NCBI GenBank assembly: GCA_032690845.1
Contig: CM064434.1
Coordinates: 10,542,108-10,606,107 of the forward strand
Direction of reading: 5' to 3'
Origin: Eleusine coracana subsp. coracana
Taxonomy: Eukaryota; Streptophyta; Magnoliopsida; Poales; Poaceae
Length of the DNA stretch: 64,000 bases
The position numbers and the translations under genes are program-made. Of this stretch, positions 30,792 to 41,742 are shown piece by piece (positions within the stretch are counted from its first letter, which is position 1; each line of letters opens with the position of its first letter). The notes under the pieces are model-generated. The model saw nothing but the letters and a program-made list of their open reading frames with translations. It had not been told where the DNA came from and searched no databases.

Positions 30792-31351
30792 ACAGTGCTG
30801 ACACAACTCGGTTACGTGTCAGAGTTGTGGAATCGTGTACCTTCAGATATACTTGGTAATGTATCTTCAGATATACTTGGTAATGTATAGATAGCCAGAG
30901 GTTGGCTGTTCGCCTCTACTCCATGCTCCTCTATGTTGTCTGCACAAAACGTTAAGGTCACCTGAATATGAAATCTTGGTATAGTTGGATCCAACTACGT
31001 TTATACATGATGGAGTCCGTTACATATTGGTTGCATAGCTAAATCGAGTTGCTCTACGGAACATGAGACTACAAGGTTTCACCTAAAGAGGGATGCTGCA
31101 GTTTATAGGATAAATAAATTTTAATCTAAAACAAAAAAATGACTCAGCAAAATGTCCTTGATCTATTTACAGCTTCACTGGAGTTGGTTATGAGCAGCTT
31201 CGAGAACTCCCAACTGCAGGAATTTTTGAATTTGCGCATTGCTTGATACAACACCAACTTGTAACAGTACCATGGATGAGATGAGTCGTGTCAAACTCCC
31301 CAACTCTAAGTTTTTCTTTTTTTTTCTTCTAAATATAGCACATTCCTCTTA
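30792..31351 (+). other. 3' UTR of the PUX11-like gene and downstream DNA
   Basis: Contains a perfect 24-bp tandem repeat (CTTCAGATATACTTGGTAAT..., 30841-30864 and 30865-30888). A candidate AATAAA signal is near 31112. The true poly(A) site is not determinable here. Confidence 0.6.
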
Positions 31352-33182
31352 GGGCCCGTTTGGATTCCCTGAAACGGGTTGAATTGAATTAGTTTCCAGA
31401 GACTGGCTTGTTTGGGGGCATCTGGAATCAAATCATACATTTCGGCCCATTTCCAACCCACTGAATCTGTAGCCCGTTTAACATTCCGAACAAAAACGTC
31501 TGAAACGTTCAAAATTTTCCCATCAGATTCCATGACGCCTTGTCCCGAGTTCTCAACTCCACGATGCTGCCGCCAAGGGGACTCGTGCCGCTGCGCCGAG
31601 GGGAGCTTGTGCTACTTGATGACTGCTGCCGCCGTGACAGGCGGGTGTTCGGCGTTGTCATTCTCTCGCGCATCCACCCGAGCAGCCTCTCCTTCGAGGC
31701 TGTCCTCTTCACCGTCGCCAGAGACCGTCCGTGCGCCTGGGTCGCCTTCATCCGCGATGGCGACTGCACCTTCGTCAAGGCTGTCCTCTTCACCGTCGAC
31801 ATCGCCACCGTTAGGGATGTCAACAGGGAAAATCCCCGCGGGTAGAACGCTCCCGTCCCCGCCCCCGCACAAGTTACCCTGTCCACCCATGCCCGCCCCC
31901 GCGCGGGGAGCGGGTACCCGACAGGGAATCATCCCCGAATGCGCACCGATCGTGGAGGCTGAAGCAACGCCAGCTGAGCCGGTGTGGTAGCAACCGGCAC
32001 GGGAGGAGAAGCTACCGCACGTTCCGCGCCGATGCTGGGCATGGGGAAGAGGAGAGGCGGCCGTGTGAGCGTAGAGGCGACGCCGAGCCGCTGTGCTAGC
32101 TCCGACGTGGGAGGAGAAGCCGTCGCGTCTGCGTGAGGGCAGAGGAGAGGCGGCCGCGTGAGCACAGGGAAGAGGCGGTCGCGTGAGGGCAGAGGAGAGG
32201 CGGCCGCGTGAGCACAGAGAAGAGGCGGTCGCGTGAGGGCTGAGGAGAAGAAGAGGCGGCTATATTTTAGGGTTATGTTTTGGAGAGAGGCGGTTGTATT
32301 ACTGGGCTGCTGGGCTGGGTTGAGGTCTTGAGAGGAGAGGCAACCCATTATGTTAGCGGGTGTGCGGGGAAATGGGGACGGGAATGCAATCCCATACCCG
32401 CATCCGCATACCCAACGGGGAAAGAATTTTACCCGTTATCCTCCCTGCGGGGTAAAATCTTAACCCATCCCCATCCCCTGATAGGGTTTTTACCCGTCGG
32501 GTAACGGGTACCCGTTGACATCCCTAGCCACCGTCACCCATCTGTCGAGCTCTCCGCCAAACTGCAGAACTCGACGTGACGCCGCCGGCGCAGGAAGCTT
32601 CTCCACCCTCATCTCACTTGGTCCATGACCTGCGCCTTCGTCCACAATCAGAGCTGTCGTCTTTGCGACCCAGTCTCGCTGTGTGGACCGCAACACTCTC
32701 GGATGCGCTAGGTACCTCCTCCCCTCTCTGTCGCTAGATCTAGCGTGGTAGGCAAGAAGATGAAGTATGGCGTGGCCTCGGTTGGCCTGGCCCATCTGGT
32801 GGCTGCAATTTGTGCATTTCCAGTACATTTGCAACTCATCCGAGGCCTAGATCGATTTTTTAATTGGGTGCGTGTTGCTGCGGTTAAGAAAGGATTTTCG
32901 TAATGTATTTGTGGCTTGACACAGGTTCTTTTGTATGCAGACCTGTTACATACTTGTTGATATCGACGTGGTGTGTCTAATCTGTATTCACTTGATTCTT
33001 GATGCAAGTACCCAAAGTCCCAAACAACCTTTTGATTTTGTTTCCACGAATTCAATTCTGTATATACCCAAACAAGAACAATTGAATTGAATCACTTTTT
33101 AGCTGTTTCATTTCCATATGATTCAATTCCTGAGAAAGTAATTCCTGGAAATAGATTCATTTCCAGGGACCCAAAGAGGCCC
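31352..33182. mobile_element. PIF/Harbinger-like non-autonomous element
   Basis: Inverted ends GGGCCCGTTTGGATTCCCTG (left) and, complemented, GGGCCTCTTTGGGTCCCTGG (right). The 3-bp target TTA is at 31349-31351 and 33183-33185. Length 1831 bp, of which 715 bp is a nested hAT element. The inner arms (31530-31811 and 32535-32740) are GC-rich and open, unlike the AT-rich ends, and may be a captured gene piece I cannot name. No transposase remains. Confidence 0.8.
31812..32526. mobile_element. hAT non-autonomous element, perfectly bounded
   Basis: The inverted ends TAGGGATGTCAAC and GTTGACATCCCTA match perfectly. They are flanked by an exact 8-bp target duplication GCCACCGT (31804-31811 and 32527-32534), the hAT hallmark. 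Subterminal regions are rich in ACCCG/CGGGT words. The core has tandem-like GAGGCGGTCGCGTGAGGGCA repeats (32100-32240). Inserted within the PIF/Harbinger-like element, so it is younger. Confidence 0.95.
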
Positions 33183-33185
33183 TTA

Positions 33186-33888
33186 TTTTTTTTCCTCCCT
33201 CTGTATCCCGGCTGCCCCGCTCTATCGCAGTCCTTCGACGCGCGCTCCCTGCTTTCCCGCGTGTTTACCGCTCCCGTGCGTTGGGCGGGCACTTCTTTGC
33301 TTTTCTCACACCAAATCCCTTCCAGCCGAGTGCGTGAGCTATCATCGTGCTCCATAGTGTTGTAGAGAGATGGTGATGGCAAAGTGTCGATCGTCAACGA
33401 CGAGACCCCCCTCCCTTAGCCTCTTCTCGACCTTCTCCTGATCTATAGGCATACCTATCGATCTCCAAATTCAAGTAATTGGTTGCGCAGGCGGGGCTCC
33501 CAAATGTTTGGAGCCCCCAATTTACGGTCCACATAGAGACAACCTGGTAGAGAAAAGGCCCAACACAGCCAAAAAAATCAAGCAAACAGGCAGACTGTTC
33601 CTCGTTGGCTTCAATCTGAAGCCACGTCGCCGTTCTTCTTCCCTGATGTCCAATCCCCCAAAATCGCAAGCAGCAATGAGCAAGACGGACGCCTGGACTG
33701 AAGGCCGATTTTAGTTTCCACAAAGTGACAACTGACCAACGCTCGATGTTCATTCCGAACAAGAGACCAGCGCCTGAATTGGAGTACGTCTCACGGCTCA
33801 GTGCTCACGCGTGAAGCCCTAAGGCAAGCAGCAGTCAGGTATGTTCTTTTTCTAATCTAGCATCGTGAGGTTCTATGTAACTGGTCTG
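33186..33888. other. Body of a decayed hAT element (probable)
   Basis: No intact frame. From about 33488 the text (CAGGCGGGGCTCCCAAATG) and its position before a hAT transposase end suggest the left part of the same dead element. CAG|GTATGTT at 33840 looks like an old splice donor. Confidence 0.35.
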
Positions 33889-34095
33889 GTAACTGTTGCA
33901 TCTGTAGAAAGGAGCTTTTCTAAACTTAAGTTAGTGAAATCCTATTTGCGTTCTACTATGACATAAGAAAGACACATCGGATTGACAACAATAACACTTA
34001 AAAGTGATATCTTGGAGCAGACTAAGTACGGATATATAATTGAAGACTTCACCTCAAAAAATACAAGAAAGATATTGCTTTTTAGTAGAACATAA
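33889..34095 (+). pseudogene. hAT transposase dimerisation domain, broken
   Basis: The frame reads VTVASVERSFSKLKLVKSYL then RSTM, meets a TAA at 33964-33966, and resumes as GLTTITLKSDILEQ and IIEDFTSKN to a stop at 34095. The S-ERSFS-LK..K..LRSTM pattern is the C-terminal hAT-family dimerisation region found in transposases and domesticated relatives. The in-frame stop replaces a conserved Gln/Glu position, so the copy is dead. The DDE core is not found upstream. Confidence 0.85.
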
Positions 34096-34327
34096 GGTCA
34101 GACATCAAATTATTTATCAAATACTCTCTTTACTCTTTTGATATTACCATTTGATACATTTCTGAATATTATAAAGAATAACATGTATTGCAGTTATATA
34201 GTTAGTTATAAATGTATTTTTGGCTATGTGAATTTTCAAATTTTAGAGCCCCATTTAATGTTTCGCATCCGGACCTCAAAAACTTAGAGACAGCCCTGCA
34301 GCTTAATGGCCCGATCAACATTGATTT

Positions 34328-34890
34328 TGTTGGTGTCACAAAGCACGAGCTTCGGTGCCATAAACAAGAAGAGGGTAAAAACGAGGTATCACGGAAAGTG
34401 TGTAGCAGACAGTGAGCCTACTTTGTATATTCCATGAACATTCATCCCGTTACAAGTAAGCAGGGGTGTTCTATTTATAGATCCGTACTTAGGTCATATG
34501 CAAATAACCATTTTACCCTTGATTACCAACTATATTCTACGAATATTCTGTACAAACTTGTCACAAAGGGCAAACTGGTCATTTGAGATCCTCCAATAAC
34601 CTTCCTTGCTTGACAAGACAACATGACCCGCGATGCCATGTGTCATCCATCGTACATTGTGCCAGTCCTCGGTTTGGGTGTTGTTCCATCCTTCGAAGGC
34701 TTGCTGGTGACCTTCGAAGGGACTTGCCCGCCTTTCCTTGTGTGGAGAACTCCAATCTTCTGAAACCTCCATTGAGTACCTGCACTTCGAAGGCAATATA
34801 GATGAAAAGGCCTGATGGTTAGCTTCGATCCTATGCACAACCTGATTTTGGTGGGCTTCGGAGGGTGCCTCACAAGTTGATCCCCTAACA
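34328..34890 (-). repeat. 3' LTR of the second Tat element
   Basis: TGTTGG... in plus view to ...CCCCTAACA, 563 bp. On the element strand it starts TGTTAGGGG right after a polypurine tract CTCGAGGGGCTAC (34891-34903). A TATA box (CTATAAATAG, minus) is at 34471-34480. Confidence 0.8.
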
Positions 34891-35049
34891 GTAGCCCCTC
34901 GAGGGGTGGATCCAAATTTGATGGGCTGAAACCCTCGCTTTGATGGGATCTCTCTCCAAAATGCCACCCTCAATCATCAAAGTTAGGCTGTGCGAAGGGT
35001 GTTTGTTGATGGAAAGTAGGGTTTAGACAATATTTTTGAGGTCTCTACC

Positions 35050-35057
35050 TATAAAAA
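35050..35057 (+). promoter_or_regulatory. TATA box of the second antisense ORF
   Basis: TATAAAAA on +, 65 bp upstream of an ATG at 35115. This is textbook core-promoter geometry for a gene running against the element's own transcript. Confidence 0.55.
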
Positions 35058-35114
35058 GATAGTGCCCGTGATAGAAAATAATTTTTACTGCTCATTCAAC
35101 CTTGCGCCTCCGCA

Positions 35115-37317
35115 ATGCCTGTGATTATGACTTTGGTTCGAACGGTGACTATTTCTGATAGCGAATCCTCTTCTGGTAGCTCTCCCAGCTCCCTCGAAGG
35201 TAGTAGTCAATCACTATGGATACCGTGGCTCTTCGTGTTATGTTCTTATCCTTGAATTATTGTGCTCTCGATTCTCAAGCCTTCGTAGTAAATGCTGATC
35301 CATTTTCACCTGATTATATAAGCGGGGTGGGGGGGGGGGCATGAAAATCTAGAAAGTTCTCTTGCGCCAGGGGTTGTTTGCCTTTGTTTTCCTTTGCTTT
35401 TTCTAGGGTTTTGTGCGCTATGACTGCACTAGTTAGAGTAAATCTCACCTCAAAGTGTGTTTTGAGCTACTCAGGGTAGGTTTCATTTCGGGGAGTGTTT
35501 TGTGCTACTTGAAGTAGACTTTTGCGCCCTTGTTAATTTTGCGGCTCTTTTGATTTTAGGATCTCAAGGTATGGCTCGAGTGGCAAATACGGCGTGGGCC
35601 GATGATGATGTTTCGGAAGGGAGCCAACCTCCATCAAACACCAAGATTGCTGCAGCTCAGATTGACTCCGATGCGGCCTTCACTCGGAGCTTAGCAGAAA
35701 CCCTAAGCGTTGCTCAGATTGACTCCGAGGGTGAATCACGATCCCCCTGAGGCTGCTTGCAAGGAAGCTGAGGACAAGGAGGAAGATGACGTAGAAGATG
35801 AAGAGGAAGAGGGCGACAATGAATTTGTTCCCTGGGGCATCGAGAAAGCCACAGTGGATGCTCAGGCGCAGGGATCGAGTTGCTAGGTTCAAAGCTCAGA
35901 TCCTAATGAGGATATCTTGTAGGATGTCGAGGCTGACATCAGGGATCTGCTACCTGTGATCGGTTTTGGCCAACCGAAAGGCCGGAAAGGAAAAAAACAA
36001 GGAGAATGAAGAGCCGAAACCTCAAACCGTTACCTTTGGAAAATCGTGGCTCGAAGCCCCAGCTTTACACAAGCTTGTGAAACTAGGCTGCTTTTCAGCC
36101 AGAGGAGCTTAGTTGGCTGGTTGATAAGAAATTCCTTGCCCTAGGCCCGATGAAGCTGTTGTCTTTGAAGAACACTTTACTACTGGCTTACGCTTTGCTT
36201 GTTCGTCGTTTGTGAAAGATGTCCTAGATAGGTTTAATGTGCAGCTTCATCAGGTTAGGCCTTGTAGGATAGCTATGCTTAGCAAATTTACCTAGGGTAT
36301 GCTGAGTTATCAAGGGAAGCCTGATATAAAGGTGTTCTGCAAGTACTACTGTGCCCACTATCAATCGAAAATTATCAAGATCAAAGGTGTGGCACATGAG
36401 GCTGAGTTTGGGTGCATTACTTTTGTTCCCCGCTTCAGGAGGACAAATCAGTTTGTGAAGTGGAGTCGCAATCGTTGGGGCGATAAGTGGCATAAGAGCT
36501 GGCCATATGTTAAAGTTCCCTTGGAGACTGTCATTGTGGATGGGAAGGACGTGGAGATTTTTCCATTGGCTCCGAGCCTTACTCCCTACGAGCCTCGGTC
36601 CAGGAGGGTAGAGTGCCCCGAGCATGCAAGAATGATGCAGTGCTCCGTGTTGCCACTTATAACTCTTGCGGTCGAGACCTTGTCGAAGAGTTTGTGGCTG
36701 CCAAACCTATGGCCTCTATGTGAAGGGTGCTCAATCTCAGGCTTTATTCAAAAGAAAATTGTATCTAGCCTGATCGCTTTATATCATTTCCTGAAGTCCC
36801 CGTGGACATACGGGAACTTGGTGCTGACGAATTTCTAGTCTTTTCGAGCCATGCTGGTGAGGCCATGGTGGGTCCTTATACTCGATAAGAGCATAAGAAT
36901 ACTAGTGAGAGGACTTCACATAGTGGCCGGCTCAACCGTGTGCTGACTTTGGCCAGTATAGAGTATCCGGCTTGTACTGTGCCTGGACCTCGTCTAAAGA
37001 GGAATCGACTTCCTGGGAATACTAGCTCTGAAGTCGCTGGGGGCAAGGAGAGGCAAAAAAGGGAAAAGCACAATCGGACCCTCGGCTCAAGCTGGCAAGA
37101 TGAACATGGACGAAGACATGCCCAAGGGTCCCTCGAAGTGTGCTTTTGCTACTGAGCCACGTCGCGATTCTTCAAGCTCCTCGGCCCCTGGTTTTCGTGC
37201 TGTTGGTATTGTGGTGATTGCCGAGGCTATGACGGATGCCTTCGGTAGCGATGATTATAATGACGAAGAAGTGGTCATGTTTTTGCCTGCTACTACGGTG
37301 AATGTTGTCGAGGACCC
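35115..37317 (+). pseudogene. Tat antisense ORF, first half (Transposase_28-like)
   Basis: It starts MPVIMTLVRTVTISDSESSS at 35115. A probable intron leads to an exon near 35559 (GMARVANTAWADDD), followed by an acidic stretch. The conserved domain lies at about 36120-36640, partly frameshifted: HFTTGLRFACSSFVKDVLDRF, LHQVRPCRIAMLSKF, then KVFCKYYCAHYQ and RNRWGDKWHKSW. This resembles PF04195, as in the first Tat element. The frame continues at 37100-37317 (Ser/Asp-rich) until the Sirevirus-like LTR begins. Several stops and frameshifts mean it is dead or spliced in ways I cannot resolve. Function unknown. Confidence 0.6.
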
Positions 37318-37430
37318 TGTAAGGATCATGACCATTGAGGTCACCCCAGGGCATGATGTTTTGGTGATGAATGACAAACATGAAATATGACTAATATCTA
37401 CATGAGTGTTGTTCGTGTAGGAAACCTTTT

Positions 37431-38521
37431 TGTTGGTCGTAGTTACGCACCCACTTATATACCACAAGAGGATGGTGTACAATTGTAGCTCTTTTTCCCT
37501 CAGAGTATTCCAAGGTTATCGAATCTACAAGGAACGAGCGGGACTATTACTATTAAAGGCTTACTAATAGATTGCAATGGTTGGGTTGGTGTGAATGATG
37601 ATGGTGAGAGAGTGGTGGATGAATGTTATAAGAGATGTAATAGGATAATGAAGGATTCTCTCCTTCGGATTGGTTCACTAGCATGCAACCTTATTCCTAT
37701 TAACTCGGATGATGATTCCAATATTCTACAAGACATGATGGTTTCGTTCGCCCCGGTTGTCACTACAGAGGTTATTAGCTCCCCACTGGTTTTTTGCACT
37801 ATGCAATGGGCAGAAGTGTACCAGCCGATACACTAATGAAATAGATGCACAATTGAGTTCACTACATAGATTGAATTCATCAAGAGAGTATCAATAAGTA
37901 TGAGAGTTACATGACCAGATCCCCGCACCAGAGAAGAGAATATGAGACTACTCGCTCATCCTCCTGCTAAGCATAGCAAAGGGTGAGAAATAGCGCTGGA
38001 ACACGCACGAGCCGATTGGTGCAACCGTCGCGCCGATCGGCGCAACCTCCCTTCTGGTGGTTCTTGTCGATGTTGACCAACCATCGCCGCCAATATCCTG
38101 AAGCCCTAGTTCTAACAACTGGATATCACGATTGCTATCTCTCCTCTCCTCTCCTGGCTCTTGATAGATGTCTTCCTTTTATATCTGGCGAGATTAGGTC
38201 AACTTCCACCGACTTTGACTTGTATTGGGCCGGGCTTCTGTCCTTGGACCGAATTATGCTTTTCATTGTCTTTTACCCTCCTGCGCCAATCGGCACAGGC
38301 CCGCGCCGATCGGCGCGGCTCTATATCTGGCCCATCCTTGTTGCTCTTTGATTCCTTATCCATAATTGCCCTGTTTTATACCTGTTTTCTGCAATTACAT
38401 CCAAAATAGAACAACTACAAATATATGCAAATATGGGGTGAATTGTTAGTCAATACCACCAAATTAAGACGTAAAACATTCCTTTTTGGTAGATAAAATG
38501 GGTAGCTAGAAACCACCAACA
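37431..38521 (-). repeat. 3' LTR of the Athila-like element
   Basis: In plus view it runs from TGTTGGTCGT to ACCACCAACA, 1091 bp, with inverted TGTTGGT/ACCAACA ends. On the element strand it follows a polypurine tract GAGTCTGGGGGAAC (38522-38535). It contains two of the paired CCGATCGG palindromes (38011-38046 and 38283-38319). Confidence 0.75.
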
Positions 38522-38535
38522 GTTCCCCCAGACTC

Positions 38536-39857
38536 AGATCATTGCTAGTCCTAGAGCAATACAAAATCAAATATGTAGCAAGAATCTTCACATCACCTCT
38601 CCTTCAATCAATATCAATTATCATTTTTACTTACCCCACAAAGATTTTCTCTCACCCTCTTTCAAACCAATTGGTACTTCATACTTGAATTTAATCAAAT
38701 TACCACAAAACCTTTTCAAAAACAAATTTAGTTTTCTTTACTCATCTTTAGCATTGAGCATCATGCAATTGGTCTTCTCTAAATCTCTCAAGTGTATTTC
38801 CTTCCCTCTCATATCTAATCAATGATTGTATATGGATCTTGGAGGGCTACATAACTAATTAAACCATAAAGTTAACCATGTCAACAATGTGCTCAATCAT
38901 GCTCACTAAGAAAGGATTTTTTAGGAAAAGAAATTTTAATGACGGAGAAGAGGAACAAAGGAGATCTAAGGAAAAAAGGTTTCAATGAGAATAATGGCAA
39001 AGAGTAAGAGATAATCAAAAAGCTACTTTCTTTGATAATCTTGCTGCATCTCAGGGAATAATTTTTCTCTTTGTCTCTTTTTTTCTTCTTCTCTTTTTTT
39101 TTATCTATGCCAAACGGTTCCACAGCTGTGCCGATCGGCATAGTCTATATATTTATTTTTTTCTTTCTTCTTCTTCCTTTTTCTTCTTCTTTATTCTATT
39201 CCCAATATGATCGGCAATTTCTACCTTGCACCAGCAGCAAATGTTTTCTGAATCCTCTCTTTATTGAGAATATAGGTTATATCAAGGAGGAGAGAGAAGC
39301 AAAAACATATGGTTTTCATGATAGCAAGGAATTTATATGGATAAGAATGGCTAGAAATACAGAGGTAAACAAATAGATCATCCTTTCCTAATTTGGTCAA
39401 AATCATGAGCAAAGAGTTGACAAGTTACTTACAATTCAATTAATTCAAAAGTGTAGCTTGCTCTCATTCACTTGGTTTATGTAGGCATATCATATCCTGC
39501 TTTTGCTTTGGCTTCGGATGAGTCAAAAGAAGTTTTCACAAATTCAAAGCTTAAAAGTTAAGTGGTAACCAACTAATTCAAGTAATCAACCGATCAATCA
39601 TCAAAAAGATAAGATGAATAATATGGGGCACTTTCAATTTGGCAATCGACACTAACTTTATTAAAGACAATGCAATGATTCAAACTACATAAAGGCTTTT
39701 AAAGCAACTCTCAACACCACTCACGACTCTCTTAAGCACACTTAATAAGAAAAACAAACAAAACTAAACTTAAAAACACTTAAAGACCATGACTAATGGA
39801 AGCCCTTCCCCCACACTCAAAATTTGCAATGTCCTCATTGCAAGAGAAGAAACTCAA
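38536..39857. other. Athila-like 3' non-coding region
   Basis: AT-rich with CT-rich runs. It holds the 39128-39141 palindrome, paired with a degenerate copy at 39107. A second purine-rich tract (GAGTGTGGGGGAAGGG, minus, about 39805-39822) resembles another polypurine tract. No gene recognised. Confidence 0.5.
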
Positions 39858-40574
39858 CTAATCATGGAGACCACTTAATTGCTCATGATTTTGACTCCAT
39901 CTTATGTTTCTTATGAGAAAAGTGTAATCTGCTTCATTCATCTCGATTGCATCATGGATTCTCCGATCCACATCCCTTTGATGCCTGTAGGCACGATCCC
40001 TGTCTTGATACAATCTTTCAATATTTCGGCGGTAGACAGGACAGCAAACTGGTGGTTGCAGACTATGATTTTCAACACTGTAGGGGGAGACACTGTTTAA
40101 ACCCCTCTGAGCCAATCGGCGCAATGGCTGAGCCGATCGGCGCGGTGGTGTTCTTTCTTCACTTCGATTGTCTTCGCTTCCCTCTGCATTACCATTAACT
40201 CTTGTTGAAGTTCCTGCCGCCCTGTCATTGTTACATTCTGCAAATGTTCCCCAATTTTCAAACTTAGGATTTCCAGAGCTTCTCTGCATATCATAATCAT
40301 CTCCCGCATATCCAGACATACTAGGATCACCACTCTCCAAATTTTCCAAACAATCTAACGTGTCAAAGTCGCTATCCTATTCAGAATACCTTTGAATTAG
40401 CTTACCCGATAGTCTAGCAGATTTGTGAACCTCTGATGTAGTCTTACACTTCTTTGCAGCAGGCTCTTCGTCTTCACTTGGCAGAGCCGTCAGATCAATA
40501 AATTCAGTCATCTTCAGTTCACACCGATCGGCTCCATAGTTGCGCCGATCGGCGTAGCTGGCGGCTTCTACCAA
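39858..40574 (-). pseudogene. Two small Athila-like ORFs after pol
   Basis: 39858-40349 encodes 163 residues (MENLESGDPSMSGYAGDDYD), Arg/Asp-rich with RRNIERLYQDRDRAYRHQRD near its end, likely helical. 40377-40574 encodes 65 residues starting MVEAASYADRRNYGADRCEL. Both include translated palindrome pairs. They may be broken parts of one third-ORF gene. No membrane segment or known domain. Confidence 0.45.
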
Positions 40575-40606
40575 TCCAGGTTACGGTCATGAATCCCCTT
40601 ATTTTG

Positions 40607-41413
40607 CTATCTTCGTAAAATTTCATCATTAATCTCCTTAGGCGTCTTCCCTCCAGGAACTGCGTGATAGCCATCATCATATACAACCTCTCTGGGTATG
40701 AAGGTTGGATCTTCTGCTAATTGGAGTTCAACCTTATGTTGAAGATCTTTAGCACAAAAGAGACACTTGCAACCTTCGATGCAACTATCCCTATGAATCT
40801 TGTTTTCTTGAAAACCCTCCCAATCGGTAAGAACCCTGGGAGAGGCTTCATCTTGTCTAGCTTGAAGATCCTTTTCCGCCTCCAACTGGTACATGGCTTC
40901 TTCGGCTTCCTTGTGCATCTGGAGTTCATACTTGGCAGCAATATCATGTTTGCTATAAAGCCGACACTTATGGATTGTGAGAGCGCTCTCTTCATCTAGT
41001 TCCTCTTTCTCTTGCTTAGTCAATAATCTTTCAAAAGACAAGAAATCTTCATATGACAAAGGCTTAGCAAGATCAAGAAGACCTTCCAAGGTGTACCTTT
41101 GAGAAACGACCTCACTTCCAATAGGTCCTATAGATTTTCCTTTGCGCAACAAAACTCTCCTCATAATCTGCCGAAGTTCATTGTCCATCTTTACCTTGTT
41201 GGTGTTCCATGCATCAGCTTTGCTTTCCTTCATGAACTTCTTCCTCAGATCTGACCAGACCACTGGATCATCTCGTGTTGGCATCAATACTTTATCAACT
41301 TTGTCCCAGGACCAAATTTCAGAAAGCTGCAGAAATTCGCCGCCGAGCTGATCGGCTCCACTGTTGCGCCGATCGACGCAACTTTGATTGCTTCCCGACG
41401 CGCCGCCTTCCAT
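40607..41413 (-). CDS. Athila-like extra ORF, 268 aa, function unknown
   Basis: An intact frame downstream of integrase, where Athila relatives may carry an env-like or other third ORF. It starts MEGGASGSNQSCVDRRNSG, whose beginning is a translated palindrome pair. The middle is highly charged and probably helical (KQEKEELDEESALT, ELQMHKEAEEAMYQLEAEKD). A Cys cluster CIEGCKCLFCAKDL (near residue 215) could bind metal. It ends GGKTPKEINDEILRR. I see no signal peptide or transmembrane segment, so an envelope role is not supported. I do not recognise the family. Confidence 0.6.
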   Translation of the reverse strand: MEGGASGSNQSCVDRRNSGADQLGGEFLQLSEIWSWDKVDKVLMPTRDDPVVWSDLRKKFMKESKADAWNTNKVKMDNELRQIMRRVLLRKGKSIGPIGSEVVSQRYTLEGLLDLAKPLSYEDFLSFERLLTKQEKEELDEESALTIHKCRLYSKHDIAAKYELQMHKEAEEAMYQLEAEKDLQARQDEASPRVLTDWEGFQENKIHRDSCIEGCKCLFCAKDLQHKVELQLAEDPTFIPREVVYDDGYHAVPGGKTPKEINDEILRR

Positions 41414-41742
41414 AGCTTCTGCCTTTAGGGCTTTGTTCTGGTGAGTATGTAATGCGAGTTATTCTGTGGGGTTGCTCCCCTCTCATATTTATATCCCTTG
41501 ATTTCGAATTAGACTAGGACTCTATCTCTTATTTACGGAATTCAACTGTCTTAACAAGGCAAGGTCCGAAACCGACTCAAAAACCAAAAAGACACTGCTG
41601 CGCCGATCGGTGCAGGGTTGCGCCGATCGACGTAGCACAGCGCGGTACACTATTTTTACCCAATCAAAACAGAAAAATCATGAAAATCAAAAACATATAC
41701 AGGGTTTTTGTTTTACGTCGTTAAGCTCGACCACACAGGGAA

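Noticed and set aside
31412..31990. 192-aa low-complexity frame
   Set aside because: Crosses the hAT insertion boundary and its terminal repeat, so it cannot be an ancestral gene.
35115..37390. A free-standing host gene with TATA box and spliced start
   Set aside because: The domain type, the position between LTR and pol, and the same layout in the first Tat element show it belongs to the retrotransposon.
40607..41413. Calling the 268-aa ORF an envelope protein
   Set aside because: No signal peptide, transmembrane helix or cleavage motif; position alone is not enough.
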